This document shows positions 16,914 to 24,018 of a DNA stretch of 35,878 nucleotides, piece by piece. A program made the translations under genes and the position numbers. Origin of the DNA: Teichococcus aerophilus (lineage in GTDB: Bacteria > Pseudomonadota > Alphaproteobacteria > Acetobacterales > Acetobacteraceae); NCBI RefSeq assembly GCF_014490485.1, contig NZ_JACTVA010000051.1:1-35878 (forward strand), given 5' to 3'. Numbering within the stretch: the stretch's first letter is position 1; every line of letters starts with the position of its first letter. The notes under the pieces were generated by a model. That model did not search any database and was not told where the DNA came from. It worked only from the letters and a program-made list of their open reading frames with translations.

Positions 16914-17480
16914 CTAGCGCGTTACCTCGCGATAACCGTCTGGCACACGGAAGCGCGCCGGGTCGGCCGGGGCGAAGGAGACGCTGCGCGCTTCCAGACG
17001 AGCCTCTCCATCCGTACGCTGCTGGACCATTCGGACCATGACGTTGTCGGCGGTGATGCACAGCGTGGCGGCCAGCTGCACGCTATCCACTCGCCAGTCC
17101 GTGCAAGGCTGGTTGGCCACGCGCCCATTGCCCACCCGCGTCAGCCGCGCATCTGGCGGCAGGCTCAGCGGGTCCGGCGTGGCGGAACGCTCTGGCTGGG
17201 TGATGAAACGGCGGGTGCGGTCCACGACCATGTAGGCCTTGCTGCGGCCGAAATCGATCAACATCCAGCCGGGCTCGCCGGCGGTGGTCATGCGCAGCCG
17301 CTTGCCGCGCGCGTCCCAGCTCTGGCTCATATACACATCGGCGCCGCCATTCAGGGCGTAGGTGACCGTGACATCCCGCGTGGGCCGCAGATCCCGGGGT
17401 GCCTGCGGCGCGGGCTGCGCCAGGGCCGGCATGCAGCACAGCGCCGCCAGCAGGAAAGGCGCCGGAAAGGCATGCCGCAT
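16914..17480 (-). CDS. Exported protein of unknown function, DUF4412-like
   Basis: This is a 188-residue periplasmic protein of unknown function. It starts MRHAFPAPFLLAALCCMPAL with a clear Sec signal peptide and cleavage near ALAQPA. The mature part is beta-rich: VTVTYALNGGADVYMSQSWD, then KRLRMTTAGEPGWMLIDF, then AYMVVDRTRRFITQP. That pattern recalls DUF4412-type proteins, which read like lipoprotein-carrier sandwiches, but the family call is by eye. Two cysteines (PCTDW and LCITAD) could form a disulfide. Its stop is 16914. The dispersed repeat lies about 115 bases upstream of its start. Confidence 0.72.
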   Translation of the reverse strand: MRHAFPAPFLLAALCCMPALAQPAPQAPRDLRPTRDVTVTYALNGGADVYMSQSWDARGKRLRMTTAGEPGWMLIDFGRSKAYMVVDRTRRFITQPERSATPDPLSLPPDARLTRVGNGRVANQPCTDWRVDSVQLAATLCITADNVMVRMVQQRTDGEARLEARSVSFAPADPARFRVPDGYREVTR

Positions 17481-17596
17481 GGATCAGGTCCCCTCTATGT
17501 CCGCTCCATCGAAACCGCGCCGGACGCTTCACGCAAGTCTGTACCGTGGCTGGAACGTCATTCGGGCTTCGGGGCCGGGGTGGGCTTCGAGAAGGA

Positions 17597-17838
17597 AAGG
17601 CCGGGGAAAGAATTCCCCGGACCCCTTCTTTTCCTTTTTCGAGTTTTTGCAGGTGTGGGTGTTGATGAGGTGGTCTTGAGTGACGGCTGGGTGCGCCGGA
17701 GGTCTTGGACCTCCGGCGACTGAGGGTTCAGCCCGCGTGGCCCATTATTAAAATCATCATGCAGTTCTCAGTCCTGCAGCGCTGCGCTGAACTAGCAGAA
17801 AGAAAAGATGGGGTCCGGGGAATTCCTTCCCCGGCCTT
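17597..17838. repeat. Dispersed ~245-bp element with inverted termini, copy 1
   Basis: The left end AAGGCCGGGGAA.GAATTCCC recurs as an inverted copy at the right end, with the match running about 37 bases including the following GGACCCC.TCTTTTC. Each terminus can itself fold through arms CCGGGGAA and TTCCCCGG. A central hairpin has 11-bp arms CGCCGGAGGTC (17694-17704) and GACCTCCGGCG (17708-17718). A second copy in the same orientation lies at 26630-26876. Short frames inside (for example ending GWVRRRSWTSGD) are conserved only because the DNA is. The architecture is that of a MITE-like or structured-RNA repeat without its own transposase. It sits between a minus-strand start and the next minus-strand gene's stop. 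Confidence 0.85.
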
Positions 17839-17846
17839 CCCCTGAC

Positions 17847-18548
17847 CTAGCTGCAGCGTGACCACACCCCCTTGTCGAAGTGGAAGTGGTCGCGATGCGC
17901 GGTGTTGTAGTCCGGCCCCAGCACGGCGCCGAAGTAGCGGCAGGCGCCATCGCGCACGTCGCGCAGGAAGGCGGCGGGGGCACCTTCGGCCTGCCAGTCC
18001 CGCACCAGGCGCACGTCCCGCCCATTGGCCAGGGTGAAGCCGGCGATGTCGATGGCGTTGGCCGTGGCGTGCTGGCTGCGGCGGCCTTGGTCGCGGTGGT
18101 AGACGTTGCGGCAGTTGTAGGTGCCGAGGTGCTGTACCCGGCTGACCGTGCTGCCGAAATGCGCCTCGGCCGCCGGTTGCAGTGCGTGCCGCTCGAACAA
18201 CAGCCACGCGGCGGCGACGGGGCAGGTCACCATCGGCCGTGCCGGGCTGAGCACGGCGCTTTCGCCTTCCAGCCGCATCGTATCGACCAGCGGGCACCCG
18301 GTATCCGAGGCCCGGTCCGGCAGGCGTTGCGGCGTCAGGCCCGAGGCCTCGAAGGCGGCGAAGCAGCTTTCTGGCTGCATCCGCATGCGGGCCAGCTTCC
18401 AGCGCGTCATCATGTTGGGCTCGGCGCGGAAGTCCAGCGGCGCGCGCGGGTCCCACTCGGGCGGCAGGCGCACCACGCCGGCGAAATAGGCGCCGGCCAG
18501 GGCCAGCGGCGCCAGCAGGAACAGGGTCAGCAGAATACGGCGGATCAT
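17847..18548 (-). CDS. Extensin-like family protein (predicted membrane-anchored, M15-like fold)
   Basis: This is a 233-residue protein with the bacterial extensin-like C-terminal domain. It starts MIRRILLTLFLLAPLALAGAY, an N-terminal membrane anchor or signal, followed by a periplasmic domain. The start at 18548 is preferred to one 16 residues upstream because the hydrophobic segment then lies at the N-terminus. The diagnostic C-terminal residues are CRNVYHR, SQHATANAIDIAGF and AHRDHFHFD. The pattern of His and Asp resembles zinc ligands of D-Ala-D-Ala peptidases of the M15/LAS group. Four cysteines are conserved-looking. Peptidoglycan action is inferred from the fold and not established for the family. 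The repeat element ends only eight bases after its stop codon. Confidence 0.85.
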   Translation of the reverse strand: MIRRILLTLFLLAPLALAGAYFAGVVRLPPEWDPRAPLDFRAEPNMMTRWKLARMRMQPESCFAAFEASGLTPQRLPDRASDTGCPLVDTMRLEGESAVLSPARPMVTCPVAAAWLLFERHALQPAAEAHFGSTVSRVQHLGTYNCRNVYHRDQGRRSQHATANAIDIAGFTLANGRDVRLVRDWQAEGAPAAFLRDVRDGACRYFGAVLGPDYNTAHRDHFHFDKGVWSRCS

Positions 18549-18674
18549 GCCTGTAACAGATGGGCCCGTGCCGGCGGGCGGACAGCGTGCCGCCACACTT
18601 TGTCACGTCACACCCTTGCCAGCGGCGCCGGGCCGCACAAGCATGACAGAGAGCTTTAGTAGGATTGCCCCACC

Positions 18675-19844
18675 ATGCCCGTTCTGAACCGCATCGCCGA
18701 TTTCCATGACGACATGACCGCCTGGCGCCGCGACTTCCACCAGCATCCCGAGCTGGCCTTCGAGGAAGTGCGCACCGCGGCCAAGGTGGCGGAGAAGCTG
18801 CGCGAATTCGGCGTGGACGAGGTCATCACCGGCGTGGCCAAGACCGGCGTCATCGGCATCATCAAGGGCGCGGCCCCCGGCCCCGGCATCGGCCTGCGCG
18901 CGGATATGGACGCGCTGCCGATCGTCGAGGAATCCGGCGTTCCCTACAGCTCCCTAACCCCGGGCAAGATGCATGCCTGCGGTCATGACGGCCACACCAC
19001 CATGCTGCTGGGTGCCGCCAAGTACCTGGCCGAGACCCGCAACTTCGCCGGCACCGCCTACCTGCTGTTCCAGCCGGCGGAGGAGAATCTCGGCGGCGCC
19101 AGCGTGATGGTGCAGGAAGGCGTGTTCGACCGCTACCCGATGGAACGCGTCTTCGGCATCCACAACTGGCCGAACCTGCCGGCGGGCGAGTTCCACTGGC
19201 GCGTCGGGCCCGTGATGGCGGCGGTCGGCAATATCGACATCACCATCACCGGCAAGGGCGCGCATGGCGCGATGCCGCATAACGGCAACGACCCCATCGT
19301 CATCGCCGCCCAGATCGTCTCCGCCTTCCAGAGCATCGTGGCGCGGAACGTGGAGCCGCTGGAATCCGGCGTGGTGACCATCGGCCACATCCAGGGCGGC
19401 CACATCCACAACGTGATCCCGGAGACGGTGCTGCTGCGCGGCACCGCCCGCTGGTTCAAGCCCGAGATCGGCGACCTGCTGGAGAAGAAGGTGCGGGACC
19501 TCGCCACCGGCATCGCCACCGCCTTCGGCGCCACGGCCGATGTCAGCTTCCACCGCATGTATCCCGCCACGGTCAACGAGGAATCCTCCACCATCCTGGC
19601 GCAGCGCGCGGCCACCGCCGTCTCCGGCGAGGCACGGGTGAAGGAGCTGGAGCGGCCGACGATGGGCGGCGAGGATTTCTCCTTCATGCTGAACGAGAAG
19701 CCGGGCGCCTACCTGATGCTGGGCGCCGGCCGTACCGGCAACGACCCCGGCGTGCACCACCCGCGCTACGACTTCAACGACGAGATTCTTCCTGTCGGCG
19801 CCAGCTACTTCGCCACCCTGGTGGAACAGCTTCTGCCGCGTTGA
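18675..19844 (+). CDS. M20 family amidohydrolase (hippurate/N-acyl-amino acid hydrolase type)
   Basis: This 389-residue metal-dependent amidohydrolase cleaves N-acyl or N-aminoacyl bonds, as in HipO, aminoacylase and IAA-amino acid hydrolases. WRRDFHQHPELAFEE is the characteristic N-terminus. Metal-site residues appear in RADMDALPI, HACGHDGHTTMLLGAA, FQPAEE and IHNWPN. The dimerisation lid with GKGAHGAMPHNGNDPI lies at about 195-210. GGEDFSFML supplies the last part of the active site. AGGA is about 11 bases before the ATG. It heads a plus-strand group with CapA and a peptide-binding protein, so scavenging of acylated amino acids or peptides is likely. The true substrate is unknown. Confidence 0.92.
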   Translation: MPVLNRIADFHDDMTAWRRDFHQHPELAFEEVRTAAKVAEKLREFGVDEVITGVAKTGVIGIIKGAAPGPGIGLRADMDALPIVEESGVPYSSLTPGKMHACGHDGHTTMLLGAAKYLAETRNFAGTAYLLFQPAEENLGGASVMVQEGVFDRYPMERVFGIHNWPNLPAGEFHWRVGPVMAAVGNIDITITGKGAHGAMPHNGNDPIVIAAQIVSAFQSIVARNVEPLESGVVTIGHIQGGHIHNVIPETVLLRGTARWFKPEIGDLLEKKVRDLATGIATAFGATADVSFHRMYPATVNEESSTILAQRAATAVSGEARVKELERPTMGGEDFSFMLNEKPGAYLMLGAGRTGNDPGVHHPRYDFNDEILPVGASYFATLVEQLLPR

Positions 19845-19909
19845 AGGTGGGGAGACAGGCGGGCGGAAGGCGCCCATAGTCCCGCGCGGACATCAGGGAC
19901 GTTTCGCGC

Positions 19910-21223
19910 ATGACTGCCTCCCTCCGCCTGGCGCTGACCGGTGATAGCATCCTGCAACGCAGGTTGCTGAGCCGGCAGGACCCCCTGCTCTCGCCGTTGT
20001 TCGACCTGATCCGCGGCGCCGACCTGGCCTTCACCAATCTTGAGGTGCTGGCCAACGATTTCCGGGGCGATCCGGCGCTGGAAAGCGGCGGGTCGCATTT
20101 CGGTGCCCCTGCCTGGGTGCTGGATGAACTGACGGACGCCGGCTTCAACCTGTTCGCCACCGCCACCAATCATTGCCTGGACTACAGCATCTCCGGCCTG
20201 CTGCACTCGCTGGAGGCGCTCGACGCGCGCGGCATCACCCATGCCGGCGCCGGCCGGAACCTGGAGGACGCGCGCCGCCCGGCCTACCGGGAGCATCCCA
20301 ACGGCACCGTTGCCATGCTGTCCTGCAGCGCGACCTTCGCCAAGGGGCAGGAAGCCAGCGCGCAGCGGCCGGACATGCCCGGCCGCCCCGGCCTGAACCC
20401 CCTGCGGTTCGAGACGATGCACGAGGTCACGGAAGCCCAGCTGGCCGTGCTGAAGGAGATCGCGCTGGGGCTCGGGATCGAGCAGTTCCGCCAGTTCAAG
20501 ATCCAGCTCGGCTTCGGCCACCCACCGTCCGACCCGGCGGTGTTCCCCTTCGACACGCTGAATTTCCGCGCGGCGGACAAGACCGCGCTGAAGACCACGC
20601 CGAATGCTAAGGATGTCGCCGGCATCGCCCGCTGGGTGCGGGAGGCACGCGGGGTCTCGGACGTCGTGCTCGTCAGCCTGCATGCGCATGAGCAGAATGG
20701 GGACAAGGAAATCCCGGCCGAATTCATTCCGGCCTTCGCCCGGCAGATGATCGACGAAGGCGCCGACCTGGTTGTTGGCCACGGGCCGCATCTGTTGCGC
20801 GGCATGGAAATCTACAAGGGCAAGCCCATCTTCTACAGCCTGGGCAATTTCATCGGGCAGAACGAGCTGGTGCCGCGCCTGCCCTCCGATTCCTACGAGC
20901 GCTTCAAGGCGGACCCGGAGCTGACGCCCGGCCTGGTCTATCGCCAGCGCACCGATAACGACGCCAAGGGCTTTCCCTCCGAACGCAAATTCTGGGAAAC
21001 CGTCGTACCCTTCTGCACCTTCGCCGATGGTGCCCTGGCGCGCATCGAAATCGTTCCTGTCAGCCTTGGCCTTGGCGAGGCACGCCACCGCCGCGGCCGC
21101 CCCCGGCTGGCGCAAGGCGAGGATGCCACGCGCATCCTCTCCCGCTTCGCGAGGCTGTCAGAGCCCTTCGGCACCCGCATCACGCAACGAGACAACCGGG
21201 GCGAAGTGTCTCTCGGCGGTTGA
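19910..21223 (+). CDS. CapA-family (poly-gamma-glutamate biosynthesis type) metallophosphatase-fold protein
   Basis: This 437-residue protein has the CapA/PgsA fold, related to calcineurin-like phosphoesterases. Core motifs are LALTGDSILQ at the N-terminus, DLAFTNLEV, FATATNHCLDYS, SLHAHEQNGD, and VVGHGPHLLRGMEIYKGKPI followed by YSLGNF. There is no obvious signal peptide, unlike Bacillus CapA, so a cytoplasmic location is likely. A ribosome-binding site CAGGGA lies before the ATG. It sits 65 bases after the M20 gene and 156 bases before a peptide-binding protein gene. No capB or capC is nearby, so polyglutamate synthesis is improbable. In such neighbourhoods a catabolic role is more plausible, but this is inference. 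Confidence 0.88.
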   Translation: MTASLRLALTGDSILQRRLLSRQDPLLSPLFDLIRGADLAFTNLEVLANDFRGDPALESGGSHFGAPAWVLDELTDAGFNLFATATNHCLDYSISGLLHSLEALDARGITHAGAGRNLEDARRPAYREHPNGTVAMLSCSATFAKGQEASAQRPDMPGRPGLNPLRFETMHEVTEAQLAVLKEIALGLGIEQFRQFKIQLGFGHPPSDPAVFPFDTLNFRAADKTALKTTPNAKDVAGIARWVREARGVSDVVLVSLHAHEQNGDKEIPAEFIPAFARQMIDEGADLVVGHGPHLLRGMEIYKGKPIFYSLGNFIGQNELVPRLPSDSYERFKADPELTPGLVYRQRTDNDAKGFPSERKFWETVVPFCTFADGALARIEIVPVSLGLGEARHRRGRPRLAQGEDATRILSRFARLSEPFGTRITQRDNRGEVSLGG

Positions 21224-21379
21224 CCTTTGCGCCCGGGCCGGGCCGAATGGCCCGGCACATCGCCGGCTGGAGAGTGATCGTCGCGGATTGACCAATTCAG
21301 GACGACATGACCGCTCCGAACGCCACACACGCTCACGGCCACCGTTCCTGACTGCCCCTTCCAGGACCAGGAGTTCCGC

Positions 21380-22978
21380 ATGCGCCTTCCTACCACACCG
21401 CCGATCCGCCGCCGCACCCTGCTCGGCGCCGCCGCCGCCGCCAGCTTCGCCACGCCACGCCTGGCCCGCGCCCAGGGCAGCAACCTGCTGCGCTTCGTGC
21501 CTCAGGCCGACCTCGCGGTACTGGACCCGATCTTCTCCACCGCCACCGTCACCACCAACCACGCCTTCATGGTGTTCGATACGCTCTACGGCCTCGACGC
21601 CCAGTACCAGCCGCACCCGCAGATGGTGGCGGGGCACGAGGTCTCGGACGACAACAAGACCTGGGTGCTGACGCTGCGCGACGGGCTGAAGTTCCATGAT
21701 GGGGAGCCGGTGCGCGCGAAGGACTGCGTGGCCAGCATCCGCCGCTGGGGCTCGCGCGACATGTACGGGCAGGAAGTGCTCAGCGTGGCGGACGAGATCG
21801 TGGCGGTGGACGACCGCACGATCCGCTTCCGCTTCAAGCGCCCCTTCCCCACCCTGCCGGCGGCGTTGGGTAAGGTCGGCGCCTCGCTCTGCATCATCAT
21901 GCCGGAACGGCTGGCGGCGACGCCCTCCTCCCAGCAGGTGACGGAGATGATCGGCAGCGGCCCCTACCGCTTCGTGACCAATGAGCGGCTGGCCGGCGCG
22001 CGCGTTGTCTACGCCCGCAACGAGCAATACGTGCCCCGCCCGGATGGCACGCCGGACCGCACCGCCGGCCCGAAGCGCGCCAATTTCGAGCGGGTCGAGT
22101 GGCACATCATCCCCGACCAATCCACCGCCGCCGCCGCGCTAATGAATGGCGAGATCGACTGGATCGAGAGCACCAGCAGCGACATCGCACCCATGCTCTC
22201 GCGCAACCGGCAGGTGAAGGTCGCCTACGGCGATGATTTCTACAGCACCATCCTGCGCTTCAACCACCTGCAGGCGCCTTTCAACAACCCGGCCATCCGC
22301 CGGGCGCTGCTGGGCGGCATCAACCAGGAGGACATGATGCAGGCGGCCTATGGCACCGACCCGCAGGCTTGGAAGGCGGGCGTCGGCTGCTTCAGCTCCG
22401 ATTCCCCGCTGGCCAACGATGCTGGGCTGGACGTGCTGAAAGGCCCGCGCGACATGGCCAAGGTGAAGCGCGACCTCGCCGCCGCCGGCTATAACGGCGA
22501 GCGCGTGGTGATGCTGCAGGCGGAGGATTACCCGACGCTGCGCGCCCTGGCCGAAGTCTCCGCCCATGTCATGCGCGAAGCCGGCATGAACGTGGATTCG
22601 CAGAGCGGTGACTGGGGCACCATCAGCCAGCGCCGCTCCTCGCGCGAGCCGGTGGAGAAAGGCGGCTGGAGCGCGTTCTGCACCGGCCTCTCCACCACGA
22701 TCGACCCCGCCGGGCACCTGGCGCTGCGGACCAACGGCGCCCGCGCCTGGTTCGGCTGGCCGGACAACGCCAAGATCGAGGCGCTGCGGCAGGACTGGTT
22801 CGCCGCGCCGGACCTCGCCGCGCAGAAGCAGATCGCCCGCGCGCTGCAGACCGAGGTGATGCAGGACGTGCCCTACGTGCCGCTGGGAGAATACCGCCGG
22901 CTGCAGGCCTATCGCAGCAACCTGACGGACATGGCCATGGGGCAGGCCGTGTTCTGGAACATCAAGCGGGCCGGGTGA
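21380..22978 (+). CDS. ABC transporter substrate-binding protein, family 5, second paralogue
   Basis: This is a 532-residue periplasmic binding protein of the SBP_bac_5 family. The N-terminus MRLPTTPPIRRRTLLGAAAA has a twin-arginine-like RRRTLLG motif followed by a hydrophobic stretch and cleavage near RLARAQ. LDPIFSTATVTTNHAFMVFD, LTLRDGLKFHDGEPVRAKD and MIGSGPYRFVTNERLAGARV are family hallmarks. It aligns end to end with the protein at 5974-7572, by eye about half identical, so the two are paralogues. CAGGAG precedes the ATG. No permease or ATPase is adjacent, so it must rely on components elsewhere. Its place after M20 and CapA genes suggests a peptide or acyl-amino acid ligand. Confidence 0.92.
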   Translation: MRLPTTPPIRRRTLLGAAAAASFATPRLARAQGSNLLRFVPQADLAVLDPIFSTATVTTNHAFMVFDTLYGLDAQYQPHPQMVAGHEVSDDNKTWVLTLRDGLKFHDGEPVRAKDCVASIRRWGSRDMYGQEVLSVADEIVAVDDRTIRFRFKRPFPTLPAALGKVGASLCIIMPERLAATPSSQQVTEMIGSGPYRFVTNERLAGARVVYARNEQYVPRPDGTPDRTAGPKRANFERVEWHIIPDQSTAAAALMNGEIDWIESTSSDIAPMLSRNRQVKVAYGDDFYSTILRFNHLQAPFNNPAIRRALLGGINQEDMMQAAYGTDPQAWKAGVGCFSSDSPLANDAGLDVLKGPRDMAKVKRDLAAAGYNGERVVMLQAEDYPTLRALAEVSAHVMREAGMNVDSQSGDWGTISQRRSSREPVEKGGWSAFCTGLSTTIDPAGHLALRTNGARAWFGWPDNAKIEALRQDWFAAPDLAAQKQIARALQTEVMQDVPYVPLGEYRRLQAYRSNLTDMAMGQAVFWNIKRAG

Positions 22979-23704
22979 ATGTGCGGGCGGTACCTCCTCC
23001 AGCGTGACCTCGCACAGGTCAGCAAGGTGTTCGGCGCGCTGGATGCGCCGCCCAACCACCCGCCCTCCTACAACATCGCGCCGACGCAGGACGCCCCCGT
23101 GCTCCGCCGCAACCCGCAGACCGGGCAGCGGAGCCTCGGCATCCTGCGCTGGGGCCTGGTACCGCGCTGGGCCAAGGATGCCAGCGGTGCCGCGAAGCTG
23201 ATGAACGCGCGGGCGGATGGGGTGGCGGAGAAGCCTTCCTTCCGCGACGCCTTCGCCAAGCGGCGCTGCCTGGTGCCGGCTGACGGCTTCTATGAATGGC
23301 GGCAGGAGGGTGCGCGCAAGCAGCCCTATGCCGTGGCGCTGCGCGATGGCGCGCTGATGGCGCTGGCCGGGCTGTGGGAAGGCTGGCAGCAGCCGGACGG
23401 CACCTGGCTGCGCAGCTTCACCATCATCACCACCGATGCCAATGCCAAGCAGGCGCTGGTGCACCACCGCATGCCGGTGATCCTGCCGCCCGAGGCATGG
23501 CCGCTCTGGCTGGGCGAGGAACCGGCGGCGACGCCGGAGCTGCTGGCACTGCTGAAGCCCAGCCCGGCGGAGGACCTCGCCTGCTGGCCGGTGCCCGCCC
23601 GCGTCGGCAAGTTCTCTGAGAACGATGCCGGGCTGATCGAGCGCGACCCGACGGCGAACCCGCCGCCGGAACTGAACGACCCCTCCCCCTACGAACCGCG
23701 ATAG
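22979..23704 (+). CDS. SRAP-domain protein (abasic-site DNA-protein crosslinker, YedK/HMCES type)
   Basis: This 241-residue protein is the bacterial homologue of HMCES. Characterised members bind abasic sites in single-stranded DNA and form a thiazolidine link through Cys2. The start MCGRYLL places the essential Cys at position 2 after Met removal. PPSYNIAPTQDAPVL, NARADGVAEKPSFRDAFAKR, RCLVPADGFYEW (catalytic Glu) and VHHRMPVIL (catalytic His) complete the active site. The ATG follows the TGA of the substrate-binding protein with no gap, so translation may be coupled, an odd pairing of functions. Its last 16 bases overlap the convergent HIU hydrolase gene. Confidence 0.95.
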   Translation: MCGRYLLQRDLAQVSKVFGALDAPPNHPPSYNIAPTQDAPVLRRNPQTGQRSLGILRWGLVPRWAKDASGAAKLMNARADGVAEKPSFRDAFAKRRCLVPADGFYEWRQEGARKQPYAVALRDGALMALAGLWEGWQQPDGTWLRSFTIITTDANAKQALVHHRMPVILPPEAWPLWLGEEPAATPELLALLKPSPAEDLACWPVPARVGKFSENDAGLIERDPTANPPPELNDPSPYEPR

Positions 23705-24018
23705 GTGCTGTAGGACCACGGCGAGCACAGCAGCGGCACGTGATAGTGCCCCTGCCCCGCCGCCAGCCCGACATTCAGCGTGACGATATCCAGGAAGCCA
23801 TCCGCGACACCGAAATAGGCGCCCATGGCGAAGCGCAATTCGTAGCGGCCGGGCTGGAAAGTCTCCGGCGTCAGCAGCGGCGTATCGGTGCGGCCATCGG
23901 CATTGGTGAAGGCGCGTGTCACCAGCGCACCCTCGCGCCACAGCTCCACCGCCACGCCGGCGGCGGGGATGCCTTTGGCGCTATCCAGCACATGGGTGCT
24001 GAGGGCGGAGGGCTTCAT
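23689..24018 (-). CDS. uraH: 5-hydroxyisourate hydrolase (transthyretin-like)
   Basis: This 109-residue enzyme hydrolyses 5-hydroxyisourate, the product of urate oxidation, to OHCU in purine breakdown. Diagnostic features are STHVLDSAKGIPAAGV at the N-terminus with catalytic His9, the Arg in NADGRTDTPLL, and the C-terminal HYHVPLLCSPWSYSTYRGS ending in the family YRGS tetrapeptide. No signal peptide is present, so it is cytoplasmic. The ATG at 24018 overlaps the stop of the upstream FAD oxidoreductase by four bases, implying coupling. Its 3' end overlaps the SRAP gene by 16 bases tail to tail. OHCU decarboxylase and allantoinase genes are not in the window. Confidence 0.95.
   Translation of the reverse strand: MKPSALSTHVLDSAKGIPAAGVAVELWREGALVTRAFTNADGRTDTPLLTPETFQPGRYELRFAMGAYFGVADGFLDIVTLNVGLAAGQGHYHVPLLCSPWSYSTYRGS

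Noticed and set aside
17472-17723. Short plus-strand frame in repeat copy 1 ending GWVRRRSWTSGD, echoed by 26499-26756 in copy 2
   Set aside because: The peptides match only because the repeat DNA matches. The invariant end is the central hairpin, there is no shared start, and the variable parts do not favour synonymous changes.
17728-18606. Minus-strand frame in repeat copy 1 running from the extensin-like region, similar to 26761-27264 in copy 2
   Set aside because: It reads the real genes in the wrong frame and matches the other copy only within the repeat.
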